A model generated the notes under the pieces. It was given only the letters and a program-made list of their open reading frames with translations. It was not told the DNA's origin and ran no database searches. Below are positions 23,992 to 33,780 of a DNA stretch of 64,000 nucleotides, piece after piece. The stretch is from Chondrilla cf. caribensis (taxonomy: Eukaryota; Porifera; Demospongiae; Chondrillida; Chondrillidae). Location of the stretch: NCBI GenBank assembly GCA_964020155.1, contig OZ026549.1, forward strand, positions 2,656,633-2,720,632, in the 5' to 3' direction. Each line of letters begins with the position of its first letter. Position 1 is the stretch's first letter. The position numbers and the translations under genes are program-made.

Positions 23992-24271
23992 AACCATCTG
24001 CTCCAAGGTATCCCTACATAATAAGAGTTAATACAGATGGAATTGAACCGAACTGGATACCTCCACTGGAACCCAACAGAGATGTCTACAATCTCATCAA
24101 ATAATAATGATGGAAATAGAACCATTCTAGTGAATACTTCGAGTCGGTCTACATATTTCAATTTAACAGGACTACAGAGAGGAGTGGCCTACAACATCAC
24201 AGTGGTGGCAGTGAACTCAGCAAGAAGTAGTGATACTGGAAGAGTTCTGAATTACACACATAGCCCACAGA
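23992..24271 (+). pseudogene. Receptor C FN3-2 exon, frameshifted
   Basis: It reads EPSAPRYPYIIRVNTDG to VYNLIK and then TAA TAA. The continuation (STYFNLTGLQRGVAYNIT) is open in the next frame. A partial copy of the exon start with its acceptor lies just upstream at about 23921-23951. Confidence 0.72.
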
Positions 24272-24412
24272 GTAAGTAGCTAACATTACAATGAACAGTT
24301 GTAGTAAAGTTGTAAGCATATTATATTACTATACATGCATTTTTACATGGGACTATAAAACAGTGTAATATATGTGCGATAGTGAGTTCCTGAGTGTGTG
24401 TGCAAGGACATA

Positions 24413-24413
<1 letters not shown>

Positions 24414-24478
<65 letters not shown>
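24414..24478 (+). repeat. (GT)n microsatellite
   Basis: A pure GT tract of about 65 bp in the last intron of C. Confidence 0.95.
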
Positions 24479-24480
<2 letters not shown>

Positions 24481-24565
24481 ATGTGCCGACTTGTGCATAT
24501 GTGCTTGTACATATTATTTGAAGGATGAATAATCTGATGTAGCAACATGCTCAAATTGCTTACAG

Positions 24566-24699
24566 TACCTACAGGTAACATCCCGTCACAAAAATCTCCT
24601 ACTGCAGTGATCATAGTTGTAGCTGTAGTGATCATCATGATACTCTGTTCTCCAGTGGCCTTCATTTTTCAAGTCCTAATTGCACTACACAGAGTATAA
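24566..24699 (+). CDS. Receptor C terminal exon: TM with almost no tail
   Basis: The acceptor is TTACAG. In the phase of the other genes it reads IPTGNIPSQKSP, then a helix TAVIIVVAVVIIMIL, a break CSP, and a second hydrophobic run VAFIFQVLIAL, ending HRV and TAA at 24697-24699. Too short to appear as a conventional long frame; supported by phase match, position and hydrophobicity. An alternative reading is a tiny linker exon ending at ACAG|GTAACA (24573/24574). Confidence 0.55.
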
Positions 24700-25344
24700 T
24701 CATATTACAAATTTATTCATTACGTGTGTATCAGTGTTAGCATTACGTTTGTACATGTTGAAATAATGTTCACTTCAAGAATATACAAATAGAAATAATA
24801 TCATATATTAATACTGTCAATTAAATGTTGCCTACTTAATACCTACGCATTCTCCATTCCAAATATTATGGCAAGGCCTAAAACTATCCTCTACCTGTAC
24901 CTTACTTTCTTCCGTTTGTAGCCATTTATAGTACACTACACAGCTTACCTCTGTTGGGGGTTAATCAGATCATGAATGCCCCCTTACTTGGTATAAAAGG
25001 AGCAGGCTGCTCCCCAGGCATGTATGCCTGTGCGTGGGTTTGTATATACACCAGGCTTTAGGAGGCGACCTTTGACCTGCAACCCGTAGGCCTAATAAAC
25101 CTGGGGAAACAGCCCAAATAGACCAAGGTGCGAAGGACTGAGGGATCCCCAGGTGATATATGGATGTAGACCATTATACAAGGGTATAATAATATGGGAT
25201 GCAACTAAACAAGCTACCAATCAAATTTGAATTTAAATAATCGATTGTCATAATGAATCACGAACACAAGTATTGTAGAAAAGATGTGCAATGTTATACA
25301 GCATCAACAGATTAGTTGGATACGACACCCCTATATGCAGTAGG

Positions 25345-26322
25345 TTATTGTTTGGCCAACTGTTGGGACACCTTGGCCAATTCCTTGGGTGGTGTACGTA
25401 TGAAGACCTCAAATGCGTGACTCTTCCAATGGCCAAGGAGCTTGATGGTTGCATCGGGTATGCCAGCTGCACTGGCTGTGGTGGCTGCTCCGATCCTAAA
25501 GCTATGGCCATTGAATTGTGATCCGTCCAGACCAGTGGATGATAGGGCTTGCTGGACTGCACTTGTGAACTGATGCCTCACAAAAGGAGAACCGTCCTCA
25601 TGACGGAATAGTGGGCCATCACTCTTACCACGAAGGGCGAAGTAGTCAAGGAGCGCTGCTACCGGACACAAGTCAGCGCCAGTGCTCCCTAGGGCAACTG
25701 TGGAGCCTTGCCGATACTGATCGGTCTTCGACACCTTTATATTGAGGTAAAAAACTTGTTCCTGTGCAGATGCTTGGAATGTCACATCTGCCATTGTCAG
25801 GTGGATGTCAGGGCTGAAGACTGCCCCGTCTGGAACTAAAAATTCCCCACATCGAAGGAATCCGAAAAAACCTGTGCAACACGCTGCCCATGTCAAGACA
25901 TTCTGGTATTTTGAGGGCTGTTGTGCCAAGACTGATTTGATTCTCCTCAGTAGAGTAGATGTGATAGGGAGACGGACTCTTGGGGGTGCCTGCAATGCTT
26001 GCGTTCGACGTATGCCTCTGAGGAGCACTGACATGTGAGGTGAATGAAATGAGGGTGCCATGTTTGAGGGATCATTTATCACTCGATAGTGACGGAGGTC
26101 TGCCAAGTACGATTCAATAGTAGAGACAGCCAGTCCCTCTGAGCCGAGGAAGGCCACAAATAACGTGACTTTGTCTATAGTCATTGGTCGGGGGGGTAGG
26201 TTTAGGGAGTTTGTAAATTTAATGTAGCGGTTCCAGCCCGCAGTATACACCTTCCTAGTGGAAGGGGCTAAGCCTGCTGCCAGAAACTGCTGCACAGATC
26301 TCTCCACTGTGGGGAGGTCCAA
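25345..26322 (-). CDS. Tyrosine recombinase of the DIRS/Ngaro-like element
   Basis: 325 codons. An N-terminal SAM-like helical region (LAPSTRKVYTAGWNRYIKF) precedes the catalytic domain. Catalytic-type motifs are FLRCGE (first Arg), GHSFRIGAAT (H-x-x-R) and LLGHWKS (second His/Trp box). The position where YR retroelements normally carry the nucleophile, in a YIRTP context, reads AFEVFIRTP, so the tyrosine is Phe here. The start overlaps the end of the RT frame by 55 nt in another frame. The enzyme would catalyse integration of circular element DNA, but this copy is probably inactive. Confidence 0.88.
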   Translation of the reverse strand: MDLPTVERSVQQFLAAGLAPSTRKVYTAGWNRYIKFTNSLNLPPRPMTIDKVTLFVAFLGSEGLAVSTIESYLADLRHYRVINDPSNMAPSFHSPHMSVLLRGIRRTQALQAPPRVRLPITSTLLRRIKSVLAQQPSKYQNVLTWAACCTGFFGFLRCGEFLVPDGAVFSPDIHLTMADVTFQASAQEQVFYLNIKVSKTDQYRQGSTVALGSTGADLCPVAALLDYFALRGKSDGPLFRHEDGSPFVRHQFTSAVQQALSSTGLDGSQFNGHSFRIGAATTASAAGIPDATIKLLGHWKSHAFEVFIRTPPKELAKVSQQLAKQ

Positions 26323-27968
26323 TCCTGCAGCCGGTGGAATAGGAGCATATCCAGTAGGGGTCGAGTTACCTGGGTGGGAAGAGGAGAGACAGATGGGTGG
26401 TTGGTCAAGAATCTCTGTGCCCTGTTGCGAGACAGGTCATCGGCCCCGTGATTAAGGACTCCTTGTATGTGCACTGCACGCATACGGAAGTCAGAACGTG
26501 CCTGGAAAAATGCCAGAAAACGTAGAAGATGTGCCGCTAATGGGTCACGTGCATGGAGGTGGTTGACCTGGGATACTACAGCCTGGTTATCTGAGTGACA
26601 GAGAATGTAGCGTCCTCGCCATTCATTGCCCCAGAGGGCAGATGCTAGTATAATGGGGAAAAGCTCTTTTAATGCAATGGATTCCATGTGTGGTAGTCCC
26701 TGCCAGGAGAGAGCGAACCAGTTGGGAGTGGACCAGGCCCCACATCCCCAAGAGCCTGATGCATCGGTGTGCAGGTGGTGGGATGGTTCTTGCAGCAGGA
26801 GGAATTGTTGGGTTCCAATCCCACTCCATGACTGACAGAGTATGAGCCACCATGATATGTCTGCACGTGCCTCTTGATTCAACCGACGGGTTTGTCCTGG
26901 CCCTAGGTGTTGTGCTATCGGGAACAGGCGATTTAGAAATGCTTTCCCCAAGGGGACCACCTTAGTAGCATGGACCAGGTGCCCAATTAGAGACTGGAAC
27001 TTTTGTGCATCTCTCACGCATTTTAGCTTTGACCACTGAGTGAGTAGTCTCTGAAGCTCTGCCATCTTTTGGACTGACAATCCCACTGTCAGTTTGGTGG
27101 AATTTAATTCAGTGCCCAAGAATGTGATCTGAGTGGTAGGGCCCTCAACCTTGTCAAGGGCTAGGGGAACTCCCAACTCGGTACATGTCTCTCGTGTTAT
27201 CCATAATGCTTCCGCACATTCATTCGACCCAGGGGCTCCAAGAATGAGGAAGTCATCCAGGTAATGGATGCAACAACGTACCCCTCGAGAGTGAAGAATC
27301 CACTCAAGTGCCTCTGCCACTGCGCTGAAAATGGCAGGGGAGGATGCCAGGCCGAACGGGAGCTGGCAGTCCACAAACACCTGGTCTTGCCATTTAATCC
27401 CTAAGTAGCCATGGTTGTTGGGGTGTACTGGTAGCAGGCGGTAGGCATTGCGAATGTCAACTTTGGCCATAAGGCAGGAGCGGCCTAGATGGTGCATGAA
27501 GAGTACAGCATCTTCGATGGAGGAATAAGCAACATGAGTGAGGTTTCGGTGGAGGTTGTCATTAACACTGGCCGACTCGGGGGCTGATAGGTTGATAACC
27601 ACTCGAAACTTCCCTGCGGTCTTCTTGGGGACCACTGCCAGGCGGGCTACCTGCACATTAGCACAGGCCTCAGGTGGAAAGGGACCTATCATGAAGCCCT
27701 GGCTGATTTGTTCGTCAAGAAATGCTGTTACCACTTCAGCATGCTCTGTTGCTGATGGTGAATTGCCGGCCGATGAGTGGGTTTTTGGGTTTGCCCGGAG
27801 TCCAATTCTAAAGCCATGCTGCAAACCAGTGATTATGTGTGTGACCCATTCCCTGTCAGGGTGGTCCCGTAGTGCCCTGTCCCACCTGGGGATGTCTAGT
27901 GGGGTGGCTGCGGGGGTGGACGTAATTAATGCCGGTGTGACTGCCTTCGGTACATGCTGCCTTCCCAA
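26268..27968 (-). CDS. Reverse transcriptase-RNase H of the DIRS/Ngaro-like element
   Basis: An open frame of 566 codons. RT motifs are VARLAVVPKK, KVDIRNAYRLLPV, QLPFGLASSPAIF and the catalytic HYLDDFLI. RNase H motifs are HTDASGSWGCGAW, ALKELFPI, CHSDNQAVV and HGADDLSRN. The frame stays open upstream of the first codon given (a TTG), and a CTCTGCAG near 28050 could be a splice acceptor, so the true start may lie upstream. No internal stop is seen. Confidence 0.88.
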   Translation of the reverse strand: MGRQHVPKAVTPALITSTPAATPLDIPRWDRALRDHPDREWVTHIITGLQHGFRIGLRANPKTHSSAGNSPSATEHAEVVTAFLDEQISQGFMIGPFPPEACANVQVARLAVVPKKTAGKFRVVINLSAPESASVNDNLHRNLTHVAYSSIEDAVLFMHHLGRSCLMAKVDIRNAYRLLPVHPNNHGYLGIKWQDQVFVDCQLPFGLASSPAIFSAVAEALEWILHSRGVRCCIHYLDDFLILGAPGSNECAEALWITRETCTELGVPLALDKVEGPTTQITFLGTELNSTKLTVGLSVQKMAELQRLLTQWSKLKCVRDAQKFQSLIGHLVHATKVVPLGKAFLNRLFPIAQHLGPGQTRRLNQEARADISWWLILCQSWSGIGTQQFLLLQEPSHHLHTDASGSWGCGAWSTPNWFALSWQGLPHMESIALKELFPIILASALWGNEWRGRYILCHSDNQAVVSQVNHLHARDPLAAHLLRFLAFFQARSDFRMRAVHIQGVLNHGADDLSRNRAQRFLTNHPSVSPLPTQVTRPLLDMLLFHRLQDWTSPQWRDLCSSFWQQA

Positions 27969-28526
27969 TGTCTGTAACTTGCAGAATTGTCGGGCAAGGA
28001 TGGGGGTGACGGACCGGTAGGGGGTTTCTGGGAGCTCAGGCTGTCGATCTGCAGAGAAGGAACCTTCATTATTATGTATTATCCCTTTCTACCCTGAATA
28101 TAGCCCTATGCAAAGACGTCAGCCTCCTTCGGAGCTCATGCATGCATGGGTAGGTGGAACCCTAGGTGCTATTATGATCCCCTGGCATGCAGTTGAGCAA
28201 CTGTGATTATACGATGGTCCAGGGTATGATTCTATACCTGTATTATCCCTATACCACGCAATCGGTCATCCGAACCCTGTGAAACATAATGATTGGCTAC
28301 ACATTCTACACTAATACTGAAGAACTTGCATGATTGAGTAATAATAAATAATAATAATTATAATAGTGTTTTCATAATAGCAAGGGTATTAATGACCCCA
28401 TGCATGATTGTCCAATCATCTGCAAATCAGGACCAGTAACCGGAGCTAGATGATATCTACGAAGCCTAGATCATAGTTCCATGTGCCTCTATATACTTGG
28501 CAACATATGGCCTGTGGGTACCCGGC

Positions 28527-29414
28527 CTACTGAGGCGGGCCCATGAGGTTTCTAGTCAGTGGAGGTAAAGTGGAGCAGGGCCGGCTCCTTGGTCCACTCG
28601 GCTGGAGGATGAAGCACTCACGTGCTGTGTGTGCTGGTGACTGGCATATTAGGCAAGAGTGGCTGAACTTGCAGGAGCGGGCGTAGCATTCCCCCCGATT
28701 CCATAGGTGGCATGCCTCCGCTGTGGCACCATTGTGAGCCCGTTTAGCTGGTGGTGGTGTCCCGGAGTTGTTGCTGGTGTCCTTCCCTGGGGCTATCCCA
28801 GTCGGGCCTGAGCCAGCAAGGCTAGCCAACCAAATGTCTGGCTGACGCTGATCCCACCAGAGGCTAGGATTGATTGCGGCAGCCTGGCGGAAGGCCTTGT
28901 CGTAACGCAGCCAGGTGGAGCCCTCCACCTCTCGGGCTAATCGAAAGATGATGCCTGAATAGGCAATGAGCTGGGTGGCTTTCTCTGGTGCCCAGTGGGT
29001 GGTGGCTGCAGCATAGGTTGCAAATGCCAGTCCCCATTCCAGGATTGTGGTTACTTTGAACCTGTGTTTGGGTTGTTCCTCCTTACCCTCTTTGTGTGTG
29101 GGGAGGTCAAATGCCTCCAAGAGGGCCTCTGGGAGCAGATCCCCAAGATCAATGTAACCCCCGGCCTTTATGACCTTGAGGAGTCGGGCTCGGATAGGTG
29201 GGAGGCTAGGGTTGTTAAATGGATGCAGGGGAACCACCTCATCTTGCCTCGTCGGTGTTGTGATGGGTGTTCCTGACTGCTGGGTTGTAGCCGTAGTGGC
29301 TGGTGGAGACTGCAGCCAGTCTATACTTGTGGGTGTGTGCCCAGACAGAGTACCTGCCAGTTGGGTGGCTGGTTCTGGAGAGGATGGAAGTATATGCATG
29401 ACTGTGTGGTGCAC
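28527..29414 (-). CDS. Gag-like protein with zinc motifs of the DIRS/Ngaro-like element
   Basis: 295 codons, Pro/Thr-rich N-terminus, central helical segment (FKVTTILEWGLAFATYAAAT), then a CCCH finger (CHLWNRGECYARSCKFSH) and a CCHC knuckle (CLICQSPAHTAREC) near the C-terminus. It sits upstream of RT in element orientation, as Gag should. Confidence 0.75.
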   Translation of the reverse strand: MHHTVMHILPSSPEPATQLAGTLSGHTPTSIDWLQSPPATTATTQQSGTPITTPTRQDEVVPLHPFNNPSLPPIRARLLKVIKAGGYIDLGDLLPEALLEAFDLPTHKEGKEEQPKHRFKVTTILEWGLAFATYAAATTHWAPEKATQLIAYSGIIFRLAREVEGSTWLRYDKAFRQAAAINPSLWWDQRQPDIWLASLAGSGPTGIAPGKDTSNNSGTPPPAKRAHNGATAEACHLWNRGECYARSCKFSHSCLICQSPAHTARECFILQPSGPRSRPCSTLPPLTRNLMGPPQ

Positions 29415-29420
29415 GAGCAG

Positions 29421-29864
29421 CTACTTGTGCTCTGTATATACTTGATTGTACGTGTAGTCGTTGGTGCAGCTCTGCATATTATAAGCCACTGTGCGTGGAA
29501 AAATTATATAGCATGGCGGCGAGCCAGTGGTGCTGAGCGCATGCAGTGACCCGCGGGGTCTTTGTGTACTTATGGGCCGTGCGGGCCGAGTGTGTGCGTG
29601 GCTTGTGCGTGTAAGCTGGCTGTCTCTACGTGGTAGAGTCGAGCGAAATCGGGGACTGGTCGCCGGCAGACGAGCCGTCGCAAGGGATTCACAAATAGCT
29701 AAAACCATACCCAGTCCGTCGGTCCAGGATCGCGGGATTGCGGTCAGCAATTTTTGTACACGTTTACGCTGATTTTTCTTACCTGTTGCTTGAGTCGGCT
29801 GGGTGGAGAGGCTAGAAGTCGTGGGGTTGTCCGTTGACGCCATCGGAGATATCGAGACTAACAC
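29421..29864 (-). CDS. Possible 5' coding segment of the DIRS/Ngaro-like element
   Basis: A frame of 147 codons just upstream of Gag, in element orientation. From MASTDNPTTSS it is polar and basic (KKNQRKRVQKLLTAI). It may be the N-terminal part of Gag, a separate small frame or leader sequence. No family recognised. Confidence 0.3.
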   Translation of the reverse strand: MLVSISPMASTDNPTTSSLSTQPTQATGKKNQRKRVQKLLTAIPRSWTDGLGMVLAICESLATARLPATSPRFRSTLPRRDSQLTRTSHAHTRPARPISTQRPRGSLHALSTTGSPPCYIIFPRTVAYNMQSCTNDYTYNQVYTEHK

Positions 29865-30173
29865 AAGAAGATTGGAAGCTCAACCCGTAAGGGGGATTCG
29901 ACTAGAAAATCCAACGAAAGTGAACGAGAAGTAGAGGGTCCGGAAAAAAAAAATGCAATCTGGTTCAGTCGCACGGTTCGATCACGCTGACAGCTGCTTG
30001 CAGGCACACGAGGCTGTGTACTGCACATGCTCAGAATTATATCCGTTTCTCTGCGTAATTATTGCGACAGGGCGCGCCCATTTCGAATGTAAATGAACAT
30101 ATATTATTGAAACAGACCATAGTAACATGAATAAAATGAATAAAATGAATGTTATGTTATGGCAGATATTTAG

Positions 30174-30698
30174 CTAGATGATTTCCAGCCTGCCCTCTTG
30201 GGTGGCAATCTCCAGGTGATGAAGGTTGGCATTTGTGCATGGACGAATGGTGCGGCAGCCTCGTATGCACATGATTGCTGATCTGAGCAGGGAGAAGGTT
30301 ATCCTGCAACGGATGTTGCTAATGGTGAGGGAGTAATGCTTCTTGTGCTTGTTTGCTATTAACGACGCAATCCTCCTGTATACCACCTGTGCCGCCGGCC
30401 CCATCCCTCCTGATGTCGAGAAGACAAGTGGGGCAAATGATCCATACTCCACCTCTCTGATGCGCTCATCATAGGATCTTCGCTTCTCCTGTTCCTTTTG
30501 TCGATAAAGTGTGTCAATTGGGGTGTTTCTCAGACTCGATGCTAAAGGGTTAAACACCCTTACATCAAAAAATGCACGTTGTCTTGTACCCCAAAAGTCC
30601 TCCGCTATTACGTCCAGTCTGGCACCGTCTTCAATGTTGGCAGATTTCAGTCGCAATTGCTCATTTGATAGAGGTTGAAGGGTTGGCTCAATACCCAC
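30174..30698 (-). pseudogene. Restriction-like endonuclease C-terminal domain of the non-LTR element
   Basis: 174 codons, with DGARLDVIAEDFWG and FFDVRVFNP as the likely PD-(D/E)xK core, followed by a conserved basic region (KRRSYDERIREVEYGSFAPL) and CIRGCR. It is the shifted continuation of the RT frame. The domain would nick target DNA for target-primed reverse transcription. Confidence 0.65.
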
Positions 30699-32482
30699 TC
30701 CTGTACAAATTTCATCCAGTAAACTTGCAGTGAGATCTCGTAGCTCATTATGCCTCTTTTAATGGGAAAGCCACCACAATTACAGCTCAGGGCATGCTCT
30801 ACAGAAAAAGATTTGCCACATACACATTGGCTGGGAAGGTGTTGAGGTCTCCATCCATATCTAAGGCAGAGGGCGTCGCGAAAATCTCCCTTGTGTAGAG
30901 CAAAGCCATGTTCATCAATAGGTAGGACAGATAACCAGTTGGATGTTCCTTTATCTTTCAATAAGGCTAACGACCTCTGCAATGTGCAATTGACCTTCTT
31001 TGATACTTCTTCTAACCTTTGGATGTCTCGTTTCTGTTTGTCTGACCTAACTTCGTTTTTTGCTTTAAAGATGACTTCATTTGTTTCAGGGGGGATTGTT
31101 GTGGCTTGCTTCTGTATTTGTGATGTTAGTGTTGATGTAATCCTCTTAGAGGCTTGGTAATGGTGGGGGGCTTGTTGGACAGGGTTGACAATGCCAAGAC
31201 CTCCTAAGCGTACTGGGAGAGCCATTAGATTTCTTTCCTCTTCGCTGATACCACTTCTTCCTGTCAAAGCTGGGATGAATTTGTGGAGAATGATGTCTTC
31301 TAGAGGTTGGAATAGATGTGCAATTCCTTCAATGGTTCTTGCCAAGAAGGTCCACCTATGAACTAATCCATGGGTGAAGGCAGCATAAGCAGCATGGGGC
31401 TGAGAGGTGGCTATGTCGCATAGGCGAATAAGTTCATTTTTCCAATTTGAAACCTTTGTCTTTGTGTAGCTTTCGGCAAAAGAGGCAGATCCAAGGCTAC
31501 TTCCAAGGTATCGCTGACCTTCCATTGTGATTTGGATGTCCGTGCCCTGAAACATATTGCAGGCTTCATCGTATTTCTCTTCTTTCACTACCAACCATGA
31601 CTTAGATGCATTAGGGCGATAGCCAAAATCAGGACCTAGAAGTGTAAGTTCATCCCACCAGGCCTTCAAGTTATGTAGTTTGGAAGTGGCAGATGCATCG
31701 TCAGCATACCAAATCTGATGGGTGTTGGTATTTCTAAGTTGTTGGATAAGGGGAGTAGTGGCAATGGCGTACATTGCCATAGCCAAAGGATCTCCTTGAG
31801 TTGTTCCTTTTTGAGACAATACAGTTTCATCACCAATGAACATTTGTATGTCGGAGCGGTACGTGTTAATGACAACCGTAGCCAAGGATGGACATAATAC
31901 AGAGATGTTTCGCATTGCCGTTTCTCTGTTTAGGTTGTTAAAGGCATTTGATGCATCGACGATAAGCACTGCATCGTTTGTAGGTTCATCCATAATTTCC
32001 TTAATGGCATGTATGGCTGCTTTGCAACCAGATGCTTGTCCAGCGCAAAGTTGTAAAGGTCCTGCTGCAGTTTTAATATCTTCTCTTAAAACATATGATA
32101 TTGCCCGAGCAATAATTCGACGAAGGGTTTCTCCAATACCAATTGGTCTTATGCCAGGACATTTGTCTAAGGCAATTAGTCTTCCAGCTACTAAGGCTGA
32201 AATACAAGTTGGATCAACATATGCAGTACATAGTCGTTTTGCAACAGCTGCCACTGCAGAGCATAGATCATTTGAGCATGCACCAAAAGAGGAGCAAAGT
32301 CTCTTCCAAGCACCAGCATCTAGACCAGATGGTCCAGCTGCTCCATCCATTTGTAATGTGGTTTTATGAATGAGTTGTGCATCAATCTGTTCAAAGATGA
32401 TTGGATGATGGATTGTTGTGGCTTTGTGGTCAAGACTAAGGGTCGCAGAAGGTTTTGGTGGCTGTCTAGTGGGGTGCTTTTC
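30647..32482 (-). pseudogene. Reverse transcriptase of the non-LTR element
   Basis: An open frame down from a TGA at 32483-32485. RT motifs are AGRLIALDKCPGIRPIGIGE, LIVDASNAFNNLNR, GTTQGDPLAMAMYAI and IWYADDASA. Downstream is CVCGKSFSVEHALSC, a zinc motif typical just before the nuclease in RLE elements. After GGFPIKR the frame is lost and the nuclease continues in another frame. Confidence 0.85.
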
Positions 32483-33748
32483 TCAGAGTTTAGTCATAAT
32501 TTCCTCATTTGGGCACATGGGTCCCCCGGAAGAGTAGTCCGACAACAAATTTAGCGCTTTCTTAACCTTGCCTTCCATTAACAGTTTTGCAAATGCTCTA
32601 GGCAAATCTTCAGAGGATTTGTGGTTGATATTTCCAAACTGTTTTTGGATGGTACGACCTTCTTTGAGCAGTGCATCAATGCTTCCATTGTTCCACAAGC
32701 CTAAACGGCGTTCTAGATGTGATGAGTGCTCTTTTGCTTTGGAACGTTTGTGTGGCTTTTGTAGTAAGAGAGCTGGCATGACAAAAGCTGCTTTTAGCGC
32801 GATGACTTCCAAGGCAGAAACCTCAGCAAAAGCGTTAAGTAAACGAGTTAGCTCGTGAACAAATCCTTTGCCAGCTTTACCGGATGGAACTTTGAAAAGG
32901 TTTCTTTTCCAGTGAACAATTTCGTTATAGGACTCATTTATTACGCCTTGCATTGTTGTGCCGTCGATTTCTCCCCATCTGAAGTTAGGGATTTGGGCTG
33001 GAACAAAAGATGGAAGTGGGTCCACGTGATTGATTGAGGTATCATGTGACTTATCTCTTGTGATACAAGGATCAGCATGAGACGTGATTACAGATGAGAT
33101 ACTAAGTGAATTGCTAGATGTATTACTTATCGTGGTATTTTGATCAGTAATAGACATGACTACAGATGAGGTATTAGATGAAGTATTTACTGAGGTACAA
33201 TAATCAGGACAAGAAGTGACTACAGATGAGGTATTAGGTGAAGTATTTACTGAGGTACAATAGTCAGGACAAGAAGTGACTATAGATGAGGTATTAGGTG
33301 AAGTTTTTACTGAGGTACAATAATCAGGGTAAGAAGTGACTACAGATGAGGTATCAGGTGGAATATTTACTGAGGTACAATAATCAGGACAAGAAGTGAC
33401 TACAGATGAGATATCAGGTGAAGTATTAACTGAAGTACAATAATCGGGACAAGTAGTGACTACAGATGAGGTATCAGGTGGAATATTTACTAAAGTACAA
33501 TAATCATGGCCAGAACTACCTACAGATGTGGTATTACTACTCGTGGTATAATGATCAACAACAGTAGTGGATAAGGATGATGTATTGGTGGTAGTAAGTG
33601 GTATTGGCGATAAATTTTCAGAGTTGAGACAGTGACTCAATCGAAGTGGCAAACAGTTTCTACATGATTTCCCTGATTTGACACACGAACAATTCTGACA
33701 TTTTCCGTTGCTGTTACACCGGCAACAGTTTTTCAATCTTAAACTCAT
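32483..33748 (-). pseudogene. N-terminal part of the non-LTR element protein
   Basis: 421 codons. It begins with a Cys-rich domain (CCRCNSNGKCQNC, CVKSGKSCRNC), then a Ser/Thr-rich low-complexity region made of 20-residue repeats (DYCTSVNTSPDTSSVVTSCP-like), then a conserved helical region (FRWGEIDGTTMQGVI, LTRLLNAFAEVSALEVI). It ends at a TGA after IMTKL; the same frame stays open after the stop into the RT, so the stop looks like a single nonsense change. Confidence 0.75.
33181..33540 (-). repeat. 60-bp in-frame tandem repeat, about six copies
   Basis: The period is exactly 60 bp; on the plus strand each unit contains TGAGGTACAATAATCAGG. It encodes the 20-residue repeats of the element's N-terminal protein. 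Confidence 0.92.
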
Positions 33749-33780
33749 TTTACATTCGAGCCGCCATCTCAGCCGCCATT

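Larger units (their letters stand above)
20999..24699 (+). pseudogene. Receptor C: Ig-Ig-like-FN3-FN3 with short-tail TM exon, frameshifted
   Basis: Exons are 20999-21068 (signal), 22669-22986 (Ig, 318 nt, intact), 23094-23403 (Ig-like), 23479-23782 (FN3-1), 23992-24271 (FN3-2) and 24566-24699 (TM). Lesions: the Ig-like exon is 310 nt with a frame change near 23238; FN3-1 has a 7-nt insertion near 23634; FN3-2 has one extra nt that gives TAA TAA near 24102. The Ig-like and FN3-1 exons are also more diverged in protein sequence than those of B, D and E. The last exon differs from every other copy: it reads through a hydrophobic helix and stops after HRV, so the tail is almost absent. Either a decoy-like member or a decayed one. 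Confidence 0.72.
25250..29870 (-). mobile_element. DIRS/Ngaro-like tyrosine-recombinase retrotransposon
   Basis: The minus-strand order is a Gag-like protein with zinc motifs, an RT with RNase H, then a tyrosine recombinase overlapping the RT frame. This gene set defines the YR retrotransposons (DIRS/Ngaro). The outer limits are uncertain because I could not find the split direct or inverted terminal repeats; the non-coding arms at 24950-25344 and 29870-30100 may belong to it. Confidence 0.82.
30110..33780 (-). mobile_element. Non-LTR retroelement with restriction-like nuclease domain, inactivated
   Basis: On the minus strand a Cys-rich N-terminal domain is followed by an RT with YADD, a C-x-C...H-x4-C zinc motif and a nuclease-like C-terminus. 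This is the layout of RLE-type (R2/NeSL-like) non-LTR elements. The putative 3' end at about 30120-30155 carries short ATTCATTTT repeats. A stop (32483-32485) and a one-base frame change near 30752 break the coding region. Ends are approximate. Confidence 0.75.

Noticed and set aside
29527..29772. Plus-strand frames opposite the DIRS/Ngaro-like Gag region
   Set aside because: GC-rich shadow frames of the minus-strand element genes.
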